Source: Fibrobacter succinogenes
GTDB lineage: Bacteria > Fibrobacterota > Fibrobacteria > Fibrobacterales > Fibrobacteraceae
Reading direction: 5' to 3'
NCBI GenBank assembly: GCA_902761355.1
Contig: CACWJY010000002.1
Coordinates: 88,233-152,232 of the forward strand
DNA: 64,000 nucleotides
Shown here: positions 33,333-41,177 of the stretch, piece after piece
How the letters are laid out: each line of letters begins with the position of its first letter
Numbering within the stretch: position 1 is the first letter of the stretch
Notes under the pieces: model-generated
Seen by the model: the letters and a program-made list of their open reading frames with translations, nothing else
The model's database searches: none
Told to the model about the DNA's origin: nothing
Translations under genes and position numbers: made by a program

Positions 33333-34453
33333 ACATCCTCCTCGGGGAGTTCCACAAATTCATAATTGAACGTCTTGAGCACACCATCGCCTTCGGTCTT
33401 GAACACCGAGAGCGTGCGCACCATGGCATCGGCAGCCTGCATAAAGGCCTTGGCCGATTCCGAATTCGGATAGCGCAACACGGCAGGTGTTCCCTGGTCA
33501 CCGCAATCGGCAACCGCAGGTTCAAGCGGCACCTTGGCAATAACCGGAACGCCCCAGCTTTTGGCAATACGTTCTCCGCCACCTTCACGGAATATATGAT
33601 GAGCCTTGCCGCACTGGTCGCATACAAAGTAGCTCATATTTTCGACAACGCCCACCACCGGCACACCCACAGAATCAAACATGGCAAGTCCCTTGCGGCA
33701 GTCAGCCAACGCTACTTCTTGCGGTGTCGTCACCACCACAGCACCGGCCATGGGGCAATTCTGCGTAAGTGTCAGCTGAATATCACCCGTTCCTGGAGGA
33801 AAGTCCACCAGCAAGTAGTCCAGCTTTCCCCACCGCACATGATGGATAAAATGCTGAATCATCTGCGATACCATTGGACCACGCCAAATGGTCGCCTTGT
33901 CGGAATCAGCAAACATGCACATCGAAACAATGCTGATGCCGCCCTTCGCCTCGACTGGAGCAATCGTATTGTCTTCGAAAACTTCGGGAGCACGATCAAT
34001 ACCAAACATAAGTCCCATCGAGGGGCCATAAATATCGGCATCCAAAATACCCACGCGTGCCCCAGAAAGGCTAAGCGCCATGGCAAGGTTTGCCGTCACC
34101 GTAGACTTGCCCACACCACCTTTACCACTTGCAACCGCCACCACATGTGCAACATCGCCAATGTAAGAGACTTTTGGAGCCTGAGTTGCCGTATTGGAGC
34201 CCTCTACGCGGCCTTGAGCAGTAAACGTCACATTCACTTCACTAGCCCCCATCGACTTCACAATAGCAATACACTGGTCCTTAAACTTATCACGAATGGG
34301 GCATGCGGGAGTCGTCAGCCTAAGGTCAAAGCTCACCTTGTCGCCATCAATCTTTAGATTCTGGACAAAATTCAGTTCGACAATATTCTTATGCAGGTCA
34401 GGGTCTTGAACCGCCTGCAAGGCTCTTAAGATATTTTGTTCATTAAGTTGCAT
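33329..34453 (-). CDS. mrp: Mrp/ApbC iron-sulfur carrier ATPase
   Basis: A 374-residue P-loop ATPase that carries Fe-S clusters to target proteins. Residues 1-85 are a MIP18/DUF59 domain (LQAVQDPDLHKNIVELNFV, TTPACPIRDKFK). The deviant Walker A is SGKGGVGKSTVTANLA near residue 114, followed by GILDADIYGPSMGLMFG and DFPPGTGDIQLTL. The cluster-binding CxxC is VCDQCGK near 277. The ATG at 34453 lies 2 bp after the ABC ATPase stop; DUF971 overlaps its end. The three genes form a tight operon. Confidence 0.93.
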   Translation of the reverse strand: MQLNEQNILRALQAVQDPDLHKNIVELNFVQNLKIDGDKVSFDLRLTTPACPIRDKFKDQCIAIVKSMGASEVNVTFTAQGRVEGSNTATQAPKVSYIGDVAHVVAVASGKGGVGKSTVTANLAMALSLSGARVGILDADIYGPSMGLMFGIDRAPEVFEDNTIAPVEAKGGISIVSMCMFADSDKATIWRGPMVSQMIQHFIHHVRWGKLDYLLVDFPPGTGDIQLTLTQNCPMAGAVVVTTPQEVALADCRKGLAMFDSVGVPVVGVVENMSYFVCDQCGKAHHIFREGGGERIAKSWGVPVIAKVPLEPAVADCGDQGTPAVLRYPNSESAKAFMQAADAMVRTLSVFKTEGDGVLKTFNYEFVELPEEDV

Positions 34454-34455
34454 GG

Positions 34456-35841
34456 TTAGTTTTTCTCCATCGAGAATTTAGGCATGCGGAGCAGATGCGT
34501 CATACAAGGCGGCCATTCTTCTTCGTAATGGCTTACCAAGATAATCGTCGTTTCTTTAGAAAGCAACTGCAACAAGCTAAAGATTTTTTCGCGGTATTCG
34601 CCCTTGAGTCCTTGGGTCGGTTCATCGAGCAAAAGTACCTTGGGCGGTCGAATGGCAGCGCGTGCCATTAATACCACTCGCTTATCAATCGGCGACAGGT
34701 CGCGGTAGCGGTCGTTCACGTCTTCAAAGCCCAGGTAGTTCAGCCATTCTTTTGCCTTCGCACGTTCTTCCCAAGTGGTATTGTCGGCCCTGCAAAGGTT
34801 TGCGGTAAAGCCCGTACACAAAACTTCGGACAAGCTTAGGTCTTCACGGTACTGGAGAGCCAGTTCCGGCGAGAAGAACCCGAGTTTCGCCTTGTGATCC
34901 CAGATGTTGAGGCCATGCCCCGGACGTTCACCAAGAAGCGTAATGTCGTTGTTATAAATCTGGGGGTGATCCGCCGTAAGCATTCCAAGGAGCGTACTCT
35001 TGCCGGCACCATTCTCGCCCATCACCGCCCAGTGTTCCCCCTTGCGAACAGTCCAGTTCAGGTCCTTTAACACATCGGTATCGCCAAAGCGAACATTCAC
35101 GTTTCTGAGGTCAAAAAGAACTTCTGGGTCCGAACGGTCAGGGGTGCCCAGCTCGACAATTTCGTAACCCTTGAGTTCCTTCTTAGAATACTTGGGAGCA
35201 GCAATTTCGCTCGGAAGTTCACCGTCATATGATGTGAACGTTTTATTCGCATAAACAAACGCCGGTATTTCGGGAAGCAACTCATCTTCACGCGCCAAGC
35301 GCACAGCAACTTTCAAGTTTTCTCGCTTAGAAAGCTGCACCACACTCAATGCCAAATGCTTACGATATTCTGGATCAAGGCCTCCAAACAAGTCATTGAA
35401 ATAAACCCATTCCGGACTTTCCATCCACATGCGGGCCAACAGCACTCGGCGCAGTTCACCATTCGAAAGGCTCAACAGCTTGCGGTCCAGGACTTCTACC
35501 GACAAATCCGCAATCTTTAACGCAGCATCCAACTTATCAGGATCCGTTTCGGGCCATGCCATATCGTCAACATAGCGGTCTGTCTGCAAAAAGAACTTTT
35601 TCTTCAAGAGCAACTGACGCACCAGCGGGGCTTCTTCGTCATGCAAACTGATAAAACGCTGCTGAAAGAACGGCGCCAACGCATGCTGAATTTTACGCTG
35701 CATCGCCTCCGACATCGTGGAGACGTTTTTCTGCTGGTTCAAAAAATGAGTAATGACCCTATCCAGGTCCTCGCCCTCGGTGCTGAAAATCTGCACCTGC
35801 GGGAACATCTCGATTAAGGCCTCAAAACGTTTGAATTCCAT
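34456..35841 (-). CDS. ABC ATPase with two halves, first P-loop missing (ModF-like)
   Basis: A 461-residue soluble ABC protein. The C-terminal half is intact: Walker A GENGAGKSTLLG, the signature region LSPIDKRVVLMARAA and Walker B LLLDEPTQGL. The N-terminal half has the signature LSNGELRRVLLARMW and a Walker B-like WVYFNDLFGGLD but no Walker A; it begins directly at MEFKRFEALIEMFPQVQIF. Upstream in the same frame the DNA belongs to the next gene and its terminator, so the missing P-loop is not an annotation error. ModF- and PhrA-like proteins have two complete halves. TAAATT 7 nt before the ATG suggests a leaderless message. It may regulate or work without a membrane partner; no permease is adjacent. 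Confidence 0.82.
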   Translation of the reverse strand: MEFKRFEALIEMFPQVQIFSTEGEDLDRVITHFLNQQKNVSTMSEAMQRKIQHALAPFFQQRFISLHDEEAPLVRQLLLKKKFFLQTDRYVDDMAWPETDPDKLDAALKIADLSVEVLDRKLLSLSNGELRRVLLARMWMESPEWVYFNDLFGGLDPEYRKHLALSVVQLSKRENLKVAVRLAREDELLPEIPAFVYANKTFTSYDGELPSEIAAPKYSKKELKGYEIVELGTPDRSDPEVLFDLRNVNVRFGDTDVLKDLNWTVRKGEHWAVMGENGAGKSTLLGMLTADHPQIYNNDITLLGERPGHGLNIWDHKAKLGFFSPELALQYREDLSLSEVLCTGFTANLCRADNTTWEERAKAKEWLNYLGFEDVNDRYRDLSPIDKRVVLMARAAIRPPKVLLLDEPTQGLKGEYREKIFSLLQLLSKETTIILVSHYEEEWPPCMTHLLRMPKFSMEKN

Positions 35842-35880
35842 GCGCCCAAATTTAGAAAATATGGCCACTTTAAAAATACG

Positions 35881-35916
35881 AAAAATCCCCCGCCGCTTTG
35901 CAGTAGGGGATTTTTT
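35881..35916 (-). terminator. Intrinsic terminator after the CE1 esterase gene
   Basis: AAAAATCCCC (35881-35890) pairs with GGGGATTTTT (35906-35915) over 10 bp around a 15-nt loop. On the minus strand the stem ends in TTTTTCG. It lies 20 bp past the esterase stop and before the ABC ATPase gene. Confidence 0.8.
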
Positions 35917-35935
35917 GGATGTGTTATAGGAAACT

Positions 35936-37381
35936 CTAGAACTTGCTGAAGAAATCCCAAGTGGCCTGCGGCACCCAGGACTTCTGCTGCCCCGGATCCT
36001 TGTGATCCCAGATGTGGCCGCCATTCTGCGTACACCAACGAACCGGGAAACGTTCTTCGACAGTCGTATAGTCGTAGCACACGTGCGGACCGTTGCCACC
36101 ATATTCCTGAGCCCTTTCATTCTTGGCCTTGCCACCTTCGGAGTTAAGTTCCAGAATGATATCACGAGCGGCACGGCCCATTGCCGGAGTACAGAGGTTG
36201 TCCTGCAAGCCGAGCACACCCATCCAACCGATACCCTTGTTCTGGCGTTGCGGGAGCCAAATATTGCGTTCTGCGGTTTCGTACACGGCTACAGCGCGGA
36301 GCACGTCCTGGTGGTTCCAAGAGAGGCCATTGCTGAACATGGAACCGTAGCTAAAGCCAGTCGAGAACACGCGGCTAGAGTCAATGCAAAGGTTGCTCTG
36401 CAAATCGGCCAAAAGTTCATCGAAGAGCCGGTAGTCATCCTGACCCCACGGGGCCTGCTGTCCGTTTCCTTCGGGAGCGACAAAAATGGCGGTCTTTTCA
36501 GTATCGAGCGGTTTCAAACCATAGTAGCCTTCTTGCTGAACACCGCCGGCCCAGCCGCCCATGCAGTGCATGCCGAAAATGAGCTTGTACGGTTTCTTGT
36601 TGTCGTAATTGTCAGGAATATCAATGCGAATCGTGCGCTTGCCCTTGCTCCACTGGAATTCGTAGCTGCCGGACTTGACGCGGTTCCAAGTCTTGCCACA
36701 ACCGCGTGTCGGCACTGGAGCATTCTTGAGTCCCCAGCCGTAAGCGTATTCCGGTTCAACCACAGTCTTTTTTAAAGTGAGGGCAAGAGTCGTGTCTAAA
36801 TTCGCAAGTTCAACATCAAGCGTATCAAAGCCTTCGGCAATCACGCGAAGCACCTCGCTATCGGCTTCTTTCTTAAGAGCATTCTTGACGCCTGCATTAC
36901 GGCCTTCAAAAGAAGCCCCAAAGTTTCCATTAGATGTAAAGCGAATATTGCGTAGTGCGCTGCCGATTTTTACTCGAGCATAATACGTTCCCTGAGACCT
37001 GACGCAAGCCTGCAAATCAAGGCTTCCCGATCCATACAAGGTTTCGCTCAGCAGACGGTTGCCAACCATATCAAAAATTTGCACCTGTACCGGTTCACTG
37101 GAGCGCTGCGAAAAAGAAAGCACTCCGTTGTTTACGCTGATATAGCCCGGCAGCACTCGTCCAAGGATCGCCTCAGAACCGCCACCTTGTTCATCTTGAT
37201 GTAAACTAAAATTGCCCTGATTATCGGTCTTAGTTTCTAGCCCCTTCTGCAGCATAGAAACTGACGCGCCGCTCACAGCAGCACCTTGTTCATCTTTCAC
37301 TTTTCCCGAAAGCGTAAAGGCATTCGCCGACACCGCCATCGCAAAAGCAACGACCAAAGATTCCCAAACCACTTTTTTCAT
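35936..37381 (-). CDS. Secreted CE1/feruloyl-esterase-like hydrolase
   Basis: A 481-residue secreted esterase likely acting on plant cell-wall ester groups (feruloyl or acetyl-xylan). Residues 1-20 are a signal peptide. A carboxypeptidase-regulatory-like beta domain (about 22-75: KVKDEQGAAVSGASVSMLQ) is followed by a T9SS-tail-like beta region (about 80-165) and the alpha/beta-hydrolase (about 225-481). The nucleophile Ser is in TGFSYGSMFS, the Asp in LGLQDNLCTP and the His in NGGHIWDHKD. PHB-depolymerase-like relatives cannot be excluded. The ATG at 37381 has AAGGAG upstream; an upstream inverted repeat could mask that site. Cleavable signal and context (fibre degrader) support an extracellular role. 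Confidence 0.83.
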   Translation of the reverse strand: MKKVVWESLVVAFAMAVSANAFTLSGKVKDEQGAAVSGASVSMLQKGLETKTDNQGNFSLHQDEQGGGSEAILGRVLPGYISVNNGVLSFSQRSSEPVQVQIFDMVGNRLLSETLYGSGSLDLQACVRSQGTYYARVKIGSALRNIRFTSNGNFGASFEGRNAGVKNALKKEADSEVLRVIAEGFDTLDVELANLDTTLALTLKKTVVEPEYAYGWGLKNAPVPTRGCGKTWNRVKSGSYEFQWSKGKRTIRIDIPDNYDNKKPYKLIFGMHCMGGWAGGVQQEGYYGLKPLDTEKTAIFVAPEGNGQQAPWGQDDYRLFDELLADLQSNLCIDSSRVFSTGFSYGSMFSNGLSWNHQDVLRAVAVYETAERNIWLPQRQNKGIGWMGVLGLQDNLCTPAMGRAARDIILELNSEGGKAKNERAQEYGGNGPHVCYDYTTVEERFPVRWCTQNGGHIWDHKDPGQQKSWVPQATWDFFSKF

Positions 37382-37386
37382 AAAGC

Positions 37387-37424
37387 ACTCCTTTTGCTTA
37401 TCTTGAAAATAAATTCAAAGGAGT
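37387..37424 (-). promoter_or_regulatory. Inverted repeat that can mask the esterase ribosome binding site
   Basis: On the minus strand, ACTCCTTT (37424-37417) is complementary to AAAGGAGT (37394-37387), which contains the Shine-Dalgarno of the CE1 esterase gene. The 22-nt loop holds a second small hairpin (TTGAA/TTCAA). In the mRNA this could hide the ribosome binding site until something opens it. No known riboswitch class was recognised. Confidence 0.35.
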
Positions 37425-37532
37425 TCAAAAAAGCACACCCTTACAGCAATCGCCTGGACAATATATCCAAGCAATGTTTATAAAGATTTACAGAAATCTA
37501 ATTTATTCAGAAACGTTTGAATTTTATAAGCG

Positions 37533-38708
37533 TTAAAACGCCTGGTAAATTTTGAAAATCGCAAGGATTTTACCCACAATTGCAGGAATCCCCGGACACA
37601 AGAAACATAGAATCACGCGGGTCACACGGTTTTTCCACCAGCGCCTTACCTGCCAGATATCGTCCGTAAGCGTTTCCATTTCAGACACGCGCGGAGGTCT
37701 CATATACACCTGCGTCAGAGCCGTAAAAAAGCCAACCCCAATCAACGGGGTAAGCCCCGTAAACGGAGCCACGACCAACGCGACCAAAATGGTCACAGGA
37801 TGCCCTCCGGCAATAATCGTACCGAGCATGGCACCACCGCCCGTAAGCATCGCCCACTGCAGGCTAAGTTCACCCGCCTTTTCGGCTCCCGTATGAACGC
37901 CAACCGCAATGATACTTGCAATAATCGCAACCGGAATCGCCCAGCCAATAATTTTCCAAATCGGGGAACTCTTCGGAATCACACTAATCGATTCTTCGCT
38001 CGGCAAAGCTCTGTCTTCTTCAATACTCTTTGCAATCCCGTTCATGTGGCCGGCACCAACGACAGCCACAATTTTCTTGCCAGGAGCATTCTTGATTTTG
38101 CTTGCAAGAAACTGGTCTCGTTCATCGATAAGCACCTGCTTGACTTCGGGAAAGGATTTTCCGAAATCCTGCATCATGGCACTCAAGGCGTCCTGTTCCT
38201 TAATTTTCGCCAAGTCCTCTTCGCTGACTTCCGTCTTATCAAAGATGCTTGCAATCAGTCCACCCAAAAGACTCAACTTGCGATACCACGGAGTACATGC
38301 CCAAGTACGCCTAAGTGTAATCTTAATGTCTCGGTCGGCGAGCACCAGTTGGGCCCCCTGACTTTCGGCCACATCCACCGCTTCTTTGAGTTCGGAACCG
38401 GGCTTAACCCCCGTCTGGGCGCCCATTCGTTTTTGATACGAACCCAAAACAAGATTTGCTATCAAGGTACCCAGTTGCTTATTCTTAATCACCTGTTTAA
38501 GGTCCGTCTTTTTCCAGCGATCGGGATCCTTAATCGAATTCAAACGGCCTTCATCTAATTCTACACAAACAGTATCAGGCGATTCAGACTCTATGGTCGA
38601 GCGGACCAGATCCTTGGAAACCTGGGATATATGGGCCGTTCCAATTAAAATAATCTCTCTATCGTCTTTCTTTATACGGTAAATATCGGTATTTTCGTTC
38701 ATCGGCAT
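37533..38708 (-). CDS. TraB/PrgY-family membrane protein
   Basis: A 391-residue TraB-family protein. The N-terminal conserved domain carries EIILIGTAHISQVSKDLVR, the VCVELDEGRL string and GAQLVLADRDIKITLRRTW; the family resembles the EreA/TIKI metalloprotease superfamily. The C-terminal 150 residues hold about three or four membrane segments (IIGWAIPVAIIASIIAVGV, MLGTIIAGGHPVTILVALVV, FTGLTPLIGVGFFTALTQV). The GxxH and E residues are present. PrgY shuts off pheromone in Enterococcus, but in most bacteria the role is unknown. Candidate ATG starts are 38708 and 38702. It is divergent from the next lipoprotein gene. Confidence 0.85.
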   Translation of the reverse strand: MPMNENTDIYRIKKDDREIILIGTAHISQVSKDLVRSTIESESPDTVCVELDEGRLNSIKDPDRWKKTDLKQVIKNKQLGTLIANLVLGSYQKRMGAQTGVKPGSELKEAVDVAESQGAQLVLADRDIKITLRRTWACTPWYRKLSLLGGLIASIFDKTEVSEEDLAKIKEQDALSAMMQDFGKSFPEVKQVLIDERDQFLASKIKNAPGKKIVAVVGAGHMNGIAKSIEEDRALPSEESISVIPKSSPIWKIIGWAIPVAIIASIIAVGVHTGAEKAGELSLQWAMLTGGGAMLGTIIAGGHPVTILVALVVAPFTGLTPLIGVGFFTALTQVYMRPPRVSEMETLTDDIWQVRRWWKNRVTRVILCFLCPGIPAIVGKILAIFKIYQAF

Positions 38709-38821
38709 AAATGATAGCAAGAAAAAGGCGTACTTATTGAAAAAATTTGTTCAAATTCGTTGACTTTGGAAAAAAATGTTTATATTTAGTTGGAATTCTA
38801 TTTTTTCGGAGGTTTTATCCT

Positions 38822-39433
38822 ATGAAAAAAATTTTGGCTAGCATCTCTCTTGCTGCATTAGTCCTGACCGGCTGTGCAGGTTCTAGGGCCGACGACCCAG
38901 AAGCATTGGACAACGCCCTCGTGGGCTTTACCTCTTGCGTGCAGGGTTCCCGTTGGCAAGAAGCTCTTGATTACGTCACTCCGAATGAAGCTGACGCCAT
39001 CGCCACCTCGGACGGCTACGAATTCAAGGATGAATACAAGACTGCAGCACGCCGTCTGCCGCTTTCTACCCTCCGCAAGGCCGGACTCGAAGTCGATAGT
39101 CGTGGCCGTCTGGTCGGCATCAAGGATGCCATGGACGAAGCCAACGAGCGCTACGTAATGTCCGAAGACCAGGCCAAGGTCGGCACCAACCTCAAGCAGA
39201 TGGAAGACGAACGCGTCAAACGCCGCATCGAACAGGGTCAAAAGATCCTGCAAGAAGAAGAGGAAGTCGCCAACCAGGAACAGGAAGTCGAAGTGCTCAC
39301 CAACAAGCTGACCGACGAAGAAAAGCGCAAGTACGGCAGCACCCGCGACCTGCAGGCTCCTGAAGCCTACGAAGACGAAAACACTCAAGAAGCCGAAGAA
39401 GAACTCTACGGCGGCGATTACGACAACCCGTAA
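38822..39433 (+). CDS. Hypothetical lipoprotein with acidic C-terminus
   Basis: A 203-residue lipoprotein. The signal MKKILASISLAALVLTGC has a perfect lipobox (Cys at 18). The first half (about 25-100) is a small alpha/beta domain of the size and shape of NTF2-like or DUF4878-like folds (ALVGFTSCVQGSRWQEALDY), but no family is claimed. The second half is a long charged coiled coil (QMEDERVKRRIEQGQKILQ) ending in an acidic tail. GGAGG 9 nt before the ATG at 38822 fixes the start; TTATATT further up is a likely -10 box. Its stop overlaps the next lipoprotein start (TAATG). Confidence 0.7.
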   Translation: MKKILASISLAALVLTGCAGSRADDPEALDNALVGFTSCVQGSRWQEALDYVTPNEADAIATSDGYEFKDEYKTAARRLPLSTLRKAGLEVDSRGRLVGIKDAMDEANERYVMSEDQAKVGTNLKQMEDERVKRRIEQGQKILQEEEEVANQEQEVEVLTNKLTDEEKRKYGSTRDLQAPEAYEDENTQEAEEELYGGDYDNP

Positions 39434-39912
39434 TGAGATACGTCAACAAAAAATCTTTTGTAAAAACGGCGCTGAGAAAGGCGTCGTTTTTTTCGGCTGC
39501 CCTTGCAACGCTGTTGTTAAGCAGCATACTGTTTTCCGCCTGTGGTCTAGGTCCAGACCCCGATGCGGACGGAGGACGCTTTAGCAGACGTTTTTATTAT
39601 TACGACGTGCAGGAATGTCGCTACGATGAGTTCGGAGCATATGACTGCACCCAGCCCCATCCCCTTAGCCCACCCATGTTCGTCGGCATCCGCGTCGACA
39701 GCGACGGCCTTGTCAGTTTAAATCTTGACGGAAAACGTTACTATTACCTCGAAAGAGAATACGATGAAGGCTACGACGAGGAATACGGCCCCTACTTCCA
39801 TTTTTACGAAGACGAGGACGAGCTAACGATTTACAAAGACGGCATGACCATGGCCTACTGGGATACCCAGAATCATATCGTCACCTACTACTATTACGAT
39901 TATTTATACTAG
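39433..39912 (+). CDS. Hypothetical Tyr-rich lipoprotein
   Basis: A 159-residue lipoprotein. The signal ends in LFSAC (Cys at about 37), after a positively charged N-region longer than usual. The mature part is rich in Tyr, Asp and Glu (EREYDEGYDEEYGPYFHFYE, YYYYDYLY at the end) and contains two more Cys (QECRYDEFGAYDC) that may pair. It is translationally coupled to the preceding lipoprotein gene by TAATG and ends 4 bp before the convergent GH13 gene. Function unknown. Confidence 0.65.
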   Translation: MRYVNKKSFVKTALRKASFFSAALATLLLSSILFSACGLGPDPDADGGRFSRRFYYYDVQECRYDEFGAYDCTQPHPLSPPMFVGIRVDSDGLVSLNLDGKRYYYLEREYDEGYDEEYGPYFHFYEDEDELTIYKDGMTMAYWDTQNHIVTYYYYDYLY

Positions 39913-39916
39913 GACC

Positions 39917-41176
39917 CTAGCCAATTTCAAAAGCCGGTTCCTGTTCGCCTAGCGATACCTTTAACACCATCTTTTTCTTGCCAAGGGTACGGACTACACT
40001 AAAGATGTTCCCTTCGCATTCGATGTTCATATTTCCGTCGCGAAGTACCGCATTCTTGTTGCGAAGCGCAACCATCTGCTTGATAAACTCATACAACGGT
40101 TTGGCTTGCATTTCGGCAAGTTTACTCCAAGGGACACTCCGACGATTATCGGGATCCTTTCCGCCCTTCATCGAAAGTTCTTCACCGTAATAAATGCACG
40201 GGGCTCCCGGCATGAAAAACATCAAGGCATACGCAAGCTTGATTCGTTCTAAGCTTGCACAAGGCTGCGACATCAAGCGGGTGGTATCATGACTTCCAAG
40301 CAGGTTCATCGGGACATCGCCTCGTTCAGCAACAAAGGCGCCGCGCACCCGTTCGCAGAACTCCGATGCCGAAATCGGATTTTCGTCGAAAAGGAACTGC
40401 ATCACCGCCTTGCGAAAAACGTAGTTCATCACGCCGTCAAACTGGTCGCCCTTAAGCCAACGCAACGGATCATCCCAGATTTCGCCCACAATATAAGCAT
40501 CGGGATTCACCTTTTTCACACGGCGACGGAATTCCTGCCAGAACGAATCATCGTTGATTTCGTTCGGGACATCTAGGCGCCAGCCATCAATGCCCCGTTT
40601 CATCCAATATTCGCCGACCGAGAAAAGATACTCTCGTACCTCGGGGCAGTCCGTATTGAACTTGGGGAGCGCCGGAAAATTCCACCAGCATTCGTAATTG
40701 GGTTTGTCGGTATAGGCGTTCAGCGGCCAGCCCTTCACATGAAACCAGTCCACATAAGGCGAATGCTCACCTAACTCCATCAGGCTATTGAACTGAAAGA
40801 ATCCGCGGGAGCAATGGTTGAACACACCATCCAGAATCACGCGCAGCTTTAGCTTGTGAGCCTTCTTGACCAAGCGGTCAAAATCTTCGAGCGAGCCAAG
40901 CACCGGATCAATTTCAAAATAGTCCACCGTGTGGTAACGGTGATTGGAATTGCTCTTGAAAATCGGGCACAGGTAAATCGCATTCACGCCCAGGCCAGCA
41001 ATGTATTCCAGTTTGTCCTCGATACCTGCAAGGTTTCCGCCGAACATGTTTTCGCGAGTGGGCTTGCTCCCCCACTCCACGAACTTTCCTACGGCATGGT
41101 AACGCTCCGAACGGCAAAACCGGTCGGGAAAAATCTGATAAAAGACTGCGTCTTTAACCCAGGCAGGAGCGAACAT
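39917..41176 (-). CDS. GH13 alpha-glucan hydrolase (neopullulanase/cyclomaltodextrinase-like)
   Basis: A 419-residue intracellular GH13 enzyme. It starts directly with the barrel (WVKDAVFYQIFPDRF), lacking the N-terminal domain of classic neopullulanases. Region I is VILDGVFNH, the nucleophile Asp202 is in GWRLDVPNE, the acid/base Glu232 in VGEIWDD, and the third Asp297 in LGSHDTTR. The string LPKFNT before region II marks the neopullulanase/cyclomaltodextrinase group. The ATG at 41176 lies 1 nt after the malQ stop; an in-frame start at 41218 would overlap malQ. It probably cuts maltodextrins produced or used by MalQ. No signal peptide is present. Confidence 0.88.
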   Translation of the reverse strand: MFAPAWVKDAVFYQIFPDRFCRSERYHAVGKFVEWGSKPTRENMFGGNLAGIEDKLEYIAGLGVNAIYLCPIFKSNSNHRYHTVDYFEIDPVLGSLEDFDRLVKKAHKLKLRVILDGVFNHCSRGFFQFNSLMELGEHSPYVDWFHVKGWPLNAYTDKPNYECWWNFPALPKFNTDCPEVREYLFSVGEYWMKRGIDGWRLDVPNEINDDSFWQEFRRRVKKVNPDAYIVGEIWDDPLRWLKGDQFDGVMNYVFRKAVMQFLFDENPISASEFCERVRGAFVAERGDVPMNLLGSHDTTRLMSQPCASLERIKLAYALMFFMPGAPCIYYGEELSMKGGKDPDNRRSVPWSKLAEMQAKPLYEFIKQMVALRNKNAVLRDGNMNIECEGNIFSVVRTLGKKKMVLKVSLGEQEPAFEIG

Positions 41177-41177
41177 C

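Noticed and set aside
35842..36219. N-terminal extension of the ABC ATPase
   Set aside because: The stretch overlaps the CE1 esterase gene and its terminator in another frame and has no ABC-like sequence.
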